Assembly (NCBI RefSeq): GCF_018390555.1
Contig: NZ_JAHBGB010000037.1
Coordinates: 248,001-312,000, forward strand
From: Ancylobacter oerskovii
Lineage (GTDB): Bacteria; Pseudomonadota; Alphaproteobacteria; Rhizobiales; Xanthobacteraceae
DNA: 64,000 nucleotides
Direction of reading: 5' to 3'
Of this stretch, positions 26,507-34,037 are shown piece after piece; position 1 is the first letter of the stretch; each line of letters opens with the position of its first letter. The notes below the pieces were generated by a model. It was not told the origin of the DNA and did no database searches. It saw nothing but the letters and a program-made list of their open reading frames with translations. A program made the position numbers and the translations under genes.

Positions 26507-27391
26507 ATGGATTTCCGCACGCTCCGCGCTTTCGTCGAGGTGGTCCGGCAGGGTGGTTTTTCCCAGGCCGCCCGCACCGTGTTCGCCACCCAGTCCACCG
26601 TCAGCAAGGCGGTGAAGCAGCTGGAGGAGGAGATCGGCGCGCCGCTGCTCGACCGCGTCGGCCATCGCAGCCTGCTCACCCCGATGGGGGAGGTGGTCTA
26701 TCGCCGCGGCGTGAAGCTGCTCGCCGACCGCGACGACCTCATCGCCGAGCTCGACGAGATTCGCGGGCTGAAGCGCGGCCTTCTGAAGCTCGGCCTGCCG
26801 CCGGTCGGCAGCGCGATGCTGTTCGCGCCGCTCTTCGCCGAGTATCGCCGCCGCTATCCCGGCATCGAGGTGCGTCTCGCCGAGCATGGCAGCGACCAGT
26901 TGCAGGAGAGCCTGCGGGCCGGCGAGATCGATTTCGGCGGCATCTTGCTGCCGGCCGCCCCGGAATTCGAGGCGCTGGAAGTCGGCAGCGAGCCGCTGGT
27001 GGCGCTGCTGCCGGCGATGCACCCCCTGGCCGCGCGGCCGAGCCTGGCCATGGGCGATCTTCAGGAAACCCCGTTCATCCTGTTCGACAGGGGCTTCACG
27101 CTTAACCGCATCATTCTCGAGACCGCCCGCCGTGCCGGCTTCGAGCCGGACGTGGTGGCACGCAGCAGCCAGATTGACTTCATGGTGCAGCTGGTGGCGA
27201 CCGGGCTCGGCGTCGCCTTCCTGCCGCGCCTCATCGCCGCCCAGCGCCGCACCCCGGCGGTGCGGGAGGTGCTGCTCGACGAGCCGGGCTCGGAATGGAC
27301 GATGGCGATGGTCTGGCGCCGCGGCGCCTTCCTCTCCGAGGCGGCGCAAGCCTGGCTCGCCCTGGTGCGCGAGGTGCACGGCCGGGCCTGA
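26507..27391 (+). CDS. LysR-family regulator, probable CidR-like activator of lrgAB
   Basis: A 294-residue LysR-type regulator. The N-terminal winged HTH is MDFRTLRAFVEVVRQGGFSQAARTVFATQSTVSKAVKQLEEEIGAPLLDR. The effector-binding domain is type 2 periplasmic-like (LKLGLPPVGSAMLFAPLFAEYRRRYPGIEV ... VATGLGVAFLPRLIA). The ATG at 26507 follows an in-frame TTG that is less likely. It is divergent from lrgAB with a LysR box in between. In Gram-positives CidR regulates cid genes in response to overflow metabolites such as acetate; whether that holds here is inference. Confidence 0.88.
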   Translation: MDFRTLRAFVEVVRQGGFSQAARTVFATQSTVSKAVKQLEEEIGAPLLDRVGHRSLLTPMGEVVYRRGVKLLADRDDLIAELDEIRGLKRGLLKLGLPPVGSAMLFAPLFAEYRRRYPGIEVRLAEHGSDQLQESLRAGEIDFGGILLPAAPEFEALEVGSEPLVALLPAMHPLAARPSLAMGDLQETPFILFDRGFTLNRIILETARRAGFEPDVVARSSQIDFMVQLVATGLGVAFLPRLIAAQRRTPAVREVLLDEPGSEWTMAMVWRRGAFLSEAAQAWLALVREVHGRA

Positions 27392-27392
27392 A

Positions 27393-27418
27393 CGGCGCGC
27401 CGGCTCTCCCGCGCGCCG
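27393..27418. terminator. Hairpin between convergent LysR and lytic transglycosylase genes
   Basis: An 8-bp perfect stem (CGGCGCGC / GCGCGCCG) with a 10-base loop sits between two convergent stop codons. Position suggests a shared terminator; no U-run is present. Confidence 0.45.
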
Positions 27419-27433
27419 CCGAGGCCGGCCGGG

Positions 27434-28258
27434 TCAGTTGGCGAGCTTGGTGGCGAAATAGGCGATGGCCTTCTGGTAGACGCCCGCCTTGTTCCAGCCG
27501 GCCAGCGCCCCGGCATTGGCGCCGTTCTCCCACGACTTGCCGCTCCAGCCATAGCCGCGCAGATAATTGGCGGTGGAGGCCAGCACGTCGGCCGGGCTGC
27601 GGATCAGGTCGGCGCGGCCATTGCCGTCGAAATCCACCGCGAAGCGCACATAGGAGGTCGGCATGAACTGCGTCTGGCCGAGCTCGCCCGCCCAGGCGCC
27701 CCGCATCTCGCCCACGGAGAGGTCGCCGTGCTGGAGGATGCGCAGCGCATCGAGCAGCTGGCCGGTGAAGAATTCCGAGCGCCGGCAGTCATAGGCCAGC
27801 GTCGCCAGCGACTGGAACACCGGCTTCTTGCCCTGGTTGGCGCCGTAATCGGTCTCCATGCCCCAGATCGCCACCAGCACCGGGCCGGGAACGCCGTAGC
27901 GGGCCTCGATGCGGGCGAGCAGGTCGGCATGCTGCTTCAGCTTGGCCTTGCCCTGGGAGATGCGCCCCGCGCTCACCCGCTTGGCGATGAACTCCTCGAA
28001 GCTGACGGAGAAATGCCTCTGGTTGCGGTCCAGCCGGATGACGCTGGTGTCGTATTGCACGCCGTCCAGCGCGGCGAGCGCGCGCGGTGAGATGCCCTGT
28101 GCCGCCGCGGCCTTGCGGAAATCGCCCAGCCAGGCCGAGAAGCCGGATCCGTCATTGCCGCAGGGCGCGGCGAGCGCGGGCGCCGCCAGCGCCGAGAGCA
28201 CGGTGAGAACGAGGGAGCCGCGCGTCAACGCGGCCTGCCAGTCGAAGCGCGGGAACAT
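27434..28258 (-). CDS. Lytic murein transglycosylase, MltB-like (GH103)
   Basis: Cleaves peptidoglycan glycan strands, leaving 1,6-anhydro ends. The 274-residue protein has a signal peptide (LVLTVLSALAAPALA) with no lipobox cysteine, so it is a soluble periplasmic form, shorter than many MltB proteins. Catalytic Glu lies in VAIWGMETDYGANQGKKPV. Other family blocks are YDCRRSEFFTGQLLDALRIL, GELGQTQFMPTSYVRFAVDFDGNGRADLI and VLASTANYLRGYGW. No C-terminal peptidoglycan-binding domain is present. It lies beyond the lrgAB/LysR locus, which is fitting but may be chance. Confidence 0.9.
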   Translation of the reverse strand: MFPRFDWQAALTRGSLVLTVLSALAAPALAAPCGNDGSGFSAWLGDFRKAAAAQGISPRALAALDGVQYDTSVIRLDRNQRHFSVSFEEFIAKRVSAGRISQGKAKLKQHADLLARIEARYGVPGPVLVAIWGMETDYGANQGKKPVFQSLATLAYDCRRSEFFTGQLLDALRILQHGDLSVGEMRGAWAGELGQTQFMPTSYVRFAVDFDGNGRADLIRSPADVLASTANYLRGYGWSGKSWENGANAGALAGWNKAGVYQKAIAYFATKLAN

Positions 28259-28388
28259 GCAGCCACCCCATTGGTTTGCCGGGCCTATCTAGGCAGGGCG
28301 GATGCGCGCGCGCAAGGCGATTGCCGGGCTGGCCGGCTGGCAATCGCGTGACAAGGTGAACGCGCCGCCGCCGCGGCGCCGATCGGCG

Positions 28389-29630
28389 TCACCCCTGGCT
28401 GAGCCCGTCGAGATGGGTGCGGATATGGGCCGCCTCGGCCGCCGTGGTGGCGAGGCCGATGGCGGTCATGAAGCCCTCGCGTGCTTCCCGCGTGCGGCCC
28501 AGCTGCATCAGCAGCGCGCCGCGCAGGCCGTGATAGTGGAAATAGCCGGCGAGTTTGTCGCCCAGCGGCTCGACCAGAGCGAGCGCCGCCTCCGGCCCGC
28601 GCAGCTTGGCCACCGCCACCGCGCGGTTGAGCGTCACCACGGGGGAGGGCTGCATGATTTCCAGCGTGCCGTAGAGTAGCTCGATCTGCGCCCAGTCGGT
28701 GTCCTCGGCGGCGGGCGCGCGCGCATGCAGCGCGGCGATCGCCGCCTGCACCTGGTAGGGGCCGGGCCGGCGGTGGCGCATCGCCTTGTCGAGCAGGGCC
28801 AGCCCCTCGGCGATCATCGGACGGTTCCAGAGCGCGCGATCCTGCCGGTCGAGCAGAATGGTCGCGCCGTCCGCGTCGAAGCGCGCGCCGGCGCGTGCGT
28901 GCTGGAGCAGCATGAGCGCCGCGAGGCCCATCACCTCCGGCTCGGCGGGAAACAGCCGCAGCAGCAGGCGGGCGAGGCGGATCGCCTCCTCGCATAGCGG
29001 CTCGCGCGCCGCCGAGGTGTCGCCGGCGGCGGAATAGCCTTCGTTGAAGACGAGATAGACCATGGCCGCCACCACGCCGAGCCGTTCGGCGCGCTCCACC
29101 GGCCCGGGCGGCTCAAAGGGCACGTCGGCCTTGCCGATCCGCGCCTTGGCACGGGTGATGCGCTGCTCCATCGCCGCTTCGGTGACGAGGAAGGCGCGGG
29201 CGATCTGCCTCACCGAGAGGCCGGAGACGATGCGCAGGGCAAGGGCGATCTGCTGTGTCGTCGGCAGGTCGGGGTGGCAGCAGATGAACAGCAGCCGCAG
29301 CACGTCGTCGCGATAATCCGCGCCGTCGAGCCGCTCGGCGATCTCGGCCTCGGCATCGCCGGTATCGGAGAGCGCCTCCTCCGGCGGCAATTCGGTCTGC
29401 TTGGCGCGGCGGCGCACGGTGTCGAGCGCGACGTTGCGGCCGACAAAGGCGAGCCAGGCGGCGGCGTCGCGCGGCGGGCCGTTCTGCGGCCAGGTCCTGA
29501 GCGCCCGCAGGCAGGCCTCCTGGAAGGCCTCCTCGGCGAGGTCGAGATCGCGGAAATAGCGCAGCAGCGCGGCGAGCGCCTGCGGGCGCGCGGCGGCGAG
29601 CGTGGTGCCGATCCAGCGCGCCTCGTCCAT
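28389..29630 (-). CDS. ECF sigma factor with long C-terminal extension (ECF42-like)
   Basis: A 413-residue sigma factor. Region 2 (LLRYFRDLDLAEEAFQEACLRALRTWPQNGPPRDAAAWLAFVGRNVALDTVRRR) and region 4 (SGLSVRQIARAFLVTEAAMEQRITRAKARI) occupy the first ~175 residues. The remaining ~240 residues are a helical domain (DUF6596/TPR-like) seen in ECF42 factors, which replaces a separate anti-sigma factor. The ATG at 29630 shares a base with the YCII stop. ECF42 genes are characteristically linked to YCII/DGPF genes, as here. It ends a five-gene operon. The signal sensed is not known. Confidence 0.92.
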   Translation of the reverse strand: MDEARWIGTTLAAARPQALAALLRYFRDLDLAEEAFQEACLRALRTWPQNGPPRDAAAWLAFVGRNVALDTVRRRAKQTELPPEEALSDTGDAEAEIAERLDGADYRDDVLRLLFICCHPDLPTTQQIALALRIVSGLSVRQIARAFLVTEAAMEQRITRAKARIGKADVPFEPPGPVERAERLGVVAAMVYLVFNEGYSAAGDTSAAREPLCEEAIRLARLLLRLFPAEPEVMGLAALMLLQHARAGARFDADGATILLDRQDRALWNRPMIAEGLALLDKAMRHRRPGPYQVQAAIAALHARAPAAEDTDWAQIELLYGTLEIMQPSPVVTLNRAVAVAKLRGPEAALALVEPLGDKLAGYFHYHGLRGALLMQLGRTREAREGFMTAIGLATTAAEAAHIRTHLDGLSQG

Positions 29631-30001
29631 CACGGCCTCGCGCCGCCGTCGACGAACAGGCCGACCGGGCGGATCTCATAGGAGCCGCCGGGATTGGCGG
29701 CGCCGAGCTCGCGGGCGATACCGAGCGCTTCCTCCAGGTTTTCGCAGTCGAGCAGGTAGAAGCCCAGCAACTGCTCCTTGGTCTCGGCGAACGGGCCGTC
29801 CAGCACCAGAGGCGGGTCCTGGTCCTTGCGCAGCGTGGTGGCGGCGGTGGTGGGCAGCAGCCGCGCCACCGGGCCGAGCCGGCCTTCGCGGGCGAGCCGC
29901 TCCTGCACGACGGCGAGCTTGCGCATCACCGCGTCGTCCTCCTCCTTGGTCCAGGCGCAGACGACGTCTTCCTGATGGTAGCAGAGCAGGGCGTAGAACA
30001 T
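29630..30001 (-). CDS. YCII (DGPF) domain protein
   Basis: A 123-residue protein of the YCII-related family. The diagnostic LDGPFAETKEQLLGFYLLD is at about residues 67-85, followed by LEEALGIARELGAANPGGSYEIRPV. These small ferredoxin-like proteins are the usual partners and probable targets of ECF42 sigma factors; their biochemical role is unsettled. The ATG at 30001 gives the family start MFYALLCYHQED; the frame runs upstream only as a shadow. It overlaps the sigma gene. Confidence 0.9.
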   Translation of the reverse strand: MFYALLCYHQEDVVCAWTKEEDDAVMRKLAVVQERLAREGRLGPVARLLPTTAATTLRKDQDPPLVLDGPFAETKEQLLGFYLLDCENLEEALGIARELGAANPGGSYEIRPVGLFVDGGARP

Positions 30002-30027
30002 GCGTGGCCTTTCGGTTGGCGTTGGGA

Positions 30028-30348
30028 TCAGCCGCCGCTGATCGCGGTGATCACGAAGACGTCGGCGCCGGGACGCAGAGGGGTCGACAGGGTGGCGCGG
30101 CGTCCGTCGACGAACACGTTGATATGCCGGCGGATCGCCGGCGTCTCGTCGCAGATGCGCTCGCGCATGCCGGGCCACAGCGCATCGAGACCTTCCACCA
30201 TCTCCGCGACGCTGCCGGCGCCGAGCGACACCCGCCGCTCGGCGCCGGGAAACAAGATGACGAGGTGCGGCGGCAGGCGCACCAGCACCGGCGCCGGTCC
30301 CGTCGCGGATCGCTCCTGCGGCGCGTCCTGTCCCGCCTGCCGTCCCAT
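30028..30348 (-). CDS. MoaD/ThiS-like small protein ending in Gly-Gly
   Basis: A 106-residue protein. After a 20-residue polar N-terminus, the rest reads as a beta-grasp fold (VLVRLPPHLVILFPGAERRVSLG ... HINVFVDGRRATLSTPLRPGADVFVITAISGG). It ends exactly in SGG, like MoaD, ThiS and related sulfur carriers, whose terminal glycine is activated as an adenylate or thiocarboxylate. An AGGAGG ribosome site precedes the ATG. It lies between a BNR-propeller gene and the YCII/ECF genes. Role as sulfur carrier or protein modifier is not established, and no E1-like activating enzyme is in the window. Confidence 0.82.
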   Translation of the reverse strand: MGRQAGQDAPQERSATGPAPVLVRLPPHLVILFPGAERRVSLGAGSVAEMVEGLDALWPGMRERICDETPAIRRHINVFVDGRRATLSTPLRPGADVFVITAISGG

Positions 30349-30358
30349 GGGTCGCCTC

Positions 30359-31444
30359 CTAGCGCTCGATCACCAGAGTCTCGACCGAGGTGATGGTGGG
30401 CAGGTAGGGCGCCACGCATTCCCAGCTGTCGCCCTCGTCGATGCTGGCATAGAGCCCGCCGGCATTGGTGCCGAAATAGACTCCGGCCGGCTCCATCGTG
30501 TCGGTCGCCATCGCCTGGCGCAACACGTTGAAATAGGCGTCGCCCTGCGGCAGGCCGGCACGCCCTGCCTCCCAGCTGCGGCCGGCATCGCGGGTGCGCC
30601 ACACCGCCGTGTTGCCCTCCGGCATGAAGCGGCCCTTGATGTCGCCGTTCAGCGGGATGAGGTACAGGCTGTCCGGGTCGCGCGGATGCGCGGCGGCGGG
30701 AAAGCCGAAGGAGGAGGGCAGGCCGGCCTCGATGCTCTCCCAGCTCCTGCCGCCATCGTCGGAGCGATACATGCCGCAATGGTTCTGCTGGTAGAGCCGC
30801 GCGCCCCCGCCGGGGGCGCGGACGACGCAATGCACGCATTGGCCGAATTCGGGATAGTTCTGGCCCTCCGGCATGAAGTCGGCGCGGGTGCCGCGATTGC
30901 GGGTCTCCCAGCTGGCGCCGCCATCCTCGGTGGCGAAGACGCCGGCGGCCGAGATGCCGATCCAGATCTTCTTCCGGTCGGCGGGGTCGAGCACCAGCGA
31001 ATGCAGGATCAGCCCGGCGCCGCCGGGATTCCATTCCGGCCGCGTCGGGTGCTGCTGCAACCCCTCGACATGGGTCCAGCTCTCGCCGCCGTCCTCGCTG
31101 CGGAACAGCCCGGCCGGCTCGACGCCGGCATAGAGGCTGCCATCCGCGCCGGCGGCGAGGCTCCAGGCCGCCTTCACCGGCGTCTGCCCGGCCTCATAGG
31201 CGAGGCCCTGGCTCGAATGCGTCCAGCTTTCGCCGAAATCGGTGGATTTCCACACCGCCGGCCCGAACCATTCATTGCCGCCGGCGGCATAGATGGTGCC
31301 GCTCGCCGGGTCGGCGACGACATGGTTGGTCGGCCAGGTCTCGCAGAACGGGCCGCGCAGGTCCCATGAGCGACGCGCGGCGTCGCTCTCGAGGATGAAG
31401 GCGCCCTTGCGGGTGCCGACGAGAATGAAGACACGCGTCGCCAT
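30359..31444 (-). CDS. WD40/YVTN/BNR-like repeat (sialidase-like propeller) protein
   Basis: A 361-residue protein made of repeated SxDxGxxW Asp-box motifs: STDFGESWTHSSQG, SEDGGESWTHVEG, TEDGGASWETRN, SDDGGRSWESIEAG, RDAGRSWEAGR and SIDEGDSWECVAP. This predicts a beta propeller. No signal peptide is seen (starts MATRVFILVGTRKGAFILESD), so it is probably cytoplasmic despite its resemblance to sialidases, and no sialidase catalytic set is evident. It lies 10 bases upstream of the MoaD-like gene. Function unknown; a scaffold for the ECF42-linked proteins is one possibility. Confidence 0.88.
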   Translation of the reverse strand: MATRVFILVGTRKGAFILESDAARRSWDLRGPFCETWPTNHVVADPASGTIYAAGGNEWFGPAVWKSTDFGESWTHSSQGLAYEAGQTPVKAAWSLAAGADGSLYAGVEPAGLFRSEDGGESWTHVEGLQQHPTRPEWNPGGAGLILHSLVLDPADRKKIWIGISAAGVFATEDGGASWETRNRGTRADFMPEGQNYPEFGQCVHCVVRAPGGGARLYQQNHCGMYRSDDGGRSWESIEAGLPSSFGFPAAAHPRDPDSLYLIPLNGDIKGRFMPEGNTAVWRTRDAGRSWEAGRAGLPQGDAYFNVLRQAMATDTMEPAGVYFGTNAGGLYASIDEGDSWECVAPYLPTITSVETLVIER

Positions 31445-31456
31445 GGCTCTCTCCTG

Positions 31457-31870
31457 TCATTGATTGGTGACGACCATCCACGAGACGCCGAACCGGTCCG
31501 TCAGCGTGCCGAAGGCGGGCGAGAAGAAGGTCTTGTCGAGCGGCATCGTCACCTGCCCGCCATCGGACAGGGCGGCGAACTTTGCCTGCGCCTCGTCCGG
31601 GGAGTTGACCGAAAGCGCCAGCGAGATGCCGCGAATGCCCTCCGCTTCCGACTGGCAGCCATCCGAGGCCATCAGCTCGGCCTCGCCGACCTTGAAGCTC
31701 GAATGCATGATCTTGTCGTCCCAGCCCTCGGGCACCATGCCGGGCGGCGGCGGCTCGGGCATGTCCTTGAAGCGCATCAGCATGGTGACTTCGGCGCCGA
31801 CGGCCTTCTTGTAGAACTCGATGGCCTCTTCGGTGCGGCCGTTGAGCATCAGATAAGCCTGCACGTTCAT
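31457..31870 (-). CDS. VOC superfamily protein, PhnB/YjdN type
   Basis: A 137-residue protein of the glyoxalase/bleomycin-resistance (VOC) fold, PhnB-like branch. The start MNVQAYLMLNGRTEEAIEFYKKAVGAEVTMLMRFKDMPE and the end VTMPLDKTFFSPAFGTLTDRFGVSWMVV are typical. It is the first gene of the ECF42-linked operon, 12 bases before the BNR gene. PhnB-like genes often accompany ECF41/ECF42 sigma factors; the substrate is unknown. Confidence 0.9.
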   Translation of the reverse strand: MNVQAYLMLNGRTEEAIEFYKKAVGAEVTMLMRFKDMPEPPPPGMVPEGWDDKIMHSSFKVGEAELMASDGCQSEAEGIRGISLALSVNSPDEAQAKFAALSDGGQVTMPLDKTFFSPAFGTLTDRFGVSWMVVTNQ

Positions 31871-31941
31871 GGTTTTTCCTCCCGTGGCCGATCCTCTTGC
31901 ACCGGCACCGCGGCCAGGCTGAGCCGGCGCCGATGACGCAA

Positions 31942-31969
31942 GGACGAACGGGAAGATCCTAGGCCGACA
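31942..31969 (-). promoter_or_regulatory. Possible ECF-type promoter of the VOC-BNR-MoaD-YCII-ECF operon
   Basis: On the minus strand TGTCGG (31964-31969) is followed after 17 bases by CGTCC (31942-31946), upstream of the VOC gene. As I recall, ECF42 factors recognise a TGTCGA-type -35 and a CGTC/CGA-type -10, so this could be an autoregulated promoter. The match is short and could be chance in GC-rich DNA. Confidence 0.4.
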
Positions 31970-32016
31970 ACGCGGCAGGAATTTTTCGCAATATTTTTCG
32001 CGACGAGGGCGTGGGG

Positions 32017-32418
32017 TCAGCCGGCATCGGACGCCGGCTTGGCCGCCTGCGCCTGCAGGGCGTCGAGATGTGCTTGCGCGGCGGCCGTCGCGAGCTGCTC
32101 GATCTGCCGGTAGCGCTCGACGAGCTCGGCGCCGAAGGGCGTCAGCCGCGCACCGCCGCCGTGCCTGCCGCCGGCCTGCGACACCACCACCGGCTCGCCG
32201 AGGATGCGGCCGAGCTCGTCGACCAGATCCCAGGCCCGGCGGTAGGACATCTGCATGGCGCGTCCCGCCGCCGAGATCGAGCCGGTCTGCGCGATGGCCT
32301 CGAGCAGGGCGATCTTGCCGGGGCCGATGCGGCCCTCGGGATCGAGGTCGATGCGGATGGAAAGCGAGGCCATGGCGGTCCGGGGAAGCGGCGGGTCGGG
32401 GAACTCGGCCGCCAGCAT
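32017..32418 (-). CDS. ModE-like winged-helix DNA-binding protein (no molybdate domain)
   Basis: A 133-residue protein matching only the DNA-binding half of ModE: GPGKIALLEAIAQTGSISAAGRAMQMSYRRAWDLVDELGRILGEPVVVSQAGGRHGGGARLTPFGAELVERYRQIE. The TOBE molybdate-binding domains are absent, as in many short proteins of this family. An ATG at 32373 could be the true start (118 residues). It lies 50 bases beyond uxaA on the same strand but is probably an independent gene. Target genes are not evident here. Confidence 0.85.
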   Translation of the reverse strand: MLAAEFPDPPLPRTAMASLSIRIDLDPEGRIGPGKIALLEAIAQTGSISAAGRAMQMSYRRAWDLVDELGRILGEPVVVSQAGGRHGGGARLTPFGAELVERYRQIEQLATAAAQAHLDALQAQAAKPASDAG

Positions 32419-32468
32419 GCCCGCGAAAGCGGCGACGTCAAATGCCGCCGCCGCGCGTCACCGTGCGG

Positions 32469-33992
32469 CTACATCACCGCGCCGAGCTGCCAGGGCACGA
32501 ATTCGTTGCGCCCATAGCCGAGCAGCTCGGATTTGGAGCGGGTGCCGGAGGCGATGTCCAGCACCAGCTGGAAGATCTCCCGGCCCTTCTCCTCGATCGA
32601 CACCCCGTCGATGATGTCGCCGCAGTTGATGTCCATGTCCTCCTCCATGCGCGCATAGAGGTCGGAGTTGGTGGCGAGCTTGATCGAGGGCGTCGGCTTG
32701 CAGCCATAGGCCGAGCCGCGCCCGGTCGTGAAGCACAGCATGTTGGCCCCACCGGCCACCTGACCGGTCGCCGCGACCGGGTCGTAGCCGGGGGTGTCCA
32801 TGTAGACGAAACCCCGGCGGTCGATCTTCTCGGCATAGCGGTAGACCCCACGCAAGGTCGAGGTGCCGCCCTTGGCCACCGCGCCCAGCGACTTCTCCAG
32901 GATGGTGGTGAGCCCGCCCGCCTTGTTGCCGGGAGACGGGTTGTTGTTCAGCTCGCCGCCGGTGCGGGCGGCATATTCGGTCCACCAATCAATGAGATCG
33001 ACGATCTTGCGCCCCACTTCCTCGCTCTCGGCGCGGCGGGTGAGCAGATGCTCGGCGCCGAAGATCTCCGGCGTCTCGGAGAGGATGGCGGTGCCGCCGT
33101 GGCGTACCAAAAGGTCGACCGCCGCGCCCAGCGCCGGGTTGGCGGTGAGGCCGGAATAGCCGTCCGAGCCGCCGCATTGCAGCGCCAGCACCAGCTCGGA
33201 GGCCGGCACGGTCTCGCGAACCGAATCATTAGCGTGCGCCAGCATCTCCTTGATTTTGCTGACGCCGGCCTCGATCGACTTGCGGGTGCCGCCGCTCTCC
33301 TGAATGGTCAGGGTCTGGAAATGCGGCCCCTCGACGATGCCGTATTCCTTCATCATCCGCGGGATCTGGAACACCTCGCAGCCGAGGCCCACCACCAGGA
33401 TCGACGCGAAGTTCGGGTGGCTGGCATAGCCCCACTGGGTGCGGGCGAGGATGTCGAATTCCTCGCCCTTGGAGGCCATGCCGCAGCCGGTGCCGTGGGT
33501 GAAGGCGACGACGCCGTCGATGTTTGGGTAGTCGGCGAGCACGCCGGAGCGGGTGACGGCGTCGGCGATGAAGTCCGCCACCGTCGCCGAGCAGTTCACC
33601 GAGGACAGGATGCCGATATAGTTGCGGGTGCCCACCCGCCCGTCGGCGCGGCGGAAGCCCTGGAAGGTGGCGGGCTCTTCGCCCGGCCGCAGGCCGGTAT
33701 CGGCCTTCGCCTCGGTGGCGAAGGCGTAGTCGCGCTCGAAATCGTGCAGCACCACATTGTGCTCGTGCACCCATTCGCCGGCGGGGATGTCGTCCTTGGC
33801 GAAGCCGATGACCTGGCCGAACTTGCGGATCGCCTCGCCCTTGGGAATGGAGCGCGAGGCGACCTTGTGGCCCTTGGGGATCATCCGGCCGGCCGCGATG
33901 CCGTCGGGCAGTTCCGCGCCCGCGGCGATCTTGTCGACCGCGATGATGACGTTGTCGGCGTCGTTGAGACGCAGGATGCGCGGGGCGCTCAT
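32469..33992 (-). CDS. uxaA: Altronate dehydratase (UxaA family)
   Basis: Dehydrates D-altronate to 2-keto-3-deoxy-D-gluconate. The 507-residue protein has the N-terminal SAF domain (residues ~10-95) and the large C-terminal dehydratase domain (GTRNYIGILSSVNCSATVADFIADAV, HGTGCGMASKG, ILVVGLGCEVFQIP, LQCGGSDGYSGLTANPALGAAVDLLVRHGGTAILSETPEIFGAEHLL, CFTTGRGSAYG). The GarD galactarate/altronate family is broad, but the tagaturonate reductase in the same operon supports altronate. It is the last gene of a seven-gene minus-strand operon. Confidence 0.9.
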   Translation of the reverse strand: MSAPRILRLNDADNVIIAVDKIAAGAELPDGIAAGRMIPKGHKVASRSIPKGEAIRKFGQVIGFAKDDIPAGEWVHEHNVVLHDFERDYAFATEAKADTGLRPGEEPATFQGFRRADGRVGTRNYIGILSSVNCSATVADFIADAVTRSGVLADYPNIDGVVAFTHGTGCGMASKGEEFDILARTQWGYASHPNFASILVVGLGCEVFQIPRMMKEYGIVEGPHFQTLTIQESGGTRKSIEAGVSKIKEMLAHANDSVRETVPASELVLALQCGGSDGYSGLTANPALGAAVDLLVRHGGTAILSETPEIFGAEHLLTRRAESEEVGRKIVDLIDWWTEYAARTGGELNNNPSPGNKAGGLTTILEKSLGAVAKGGTSTLRGVYRYAEKIDRRGFVYMDTPGYDPVAATGQVAGGANMLCFTTGRGSAYGCKPTPSIKLATNSDLYARMEEDMDINCGDIIDGVSIEEKGREIFQLVLDIASGTRSKSELLGYGRNEFVPWQLGAVM

Positions 33993-34037
33993 GGCTTCAG
34001 ACTTCCAAAGGCTTCAGGCGTTCAGGCTTCGCGAGGT

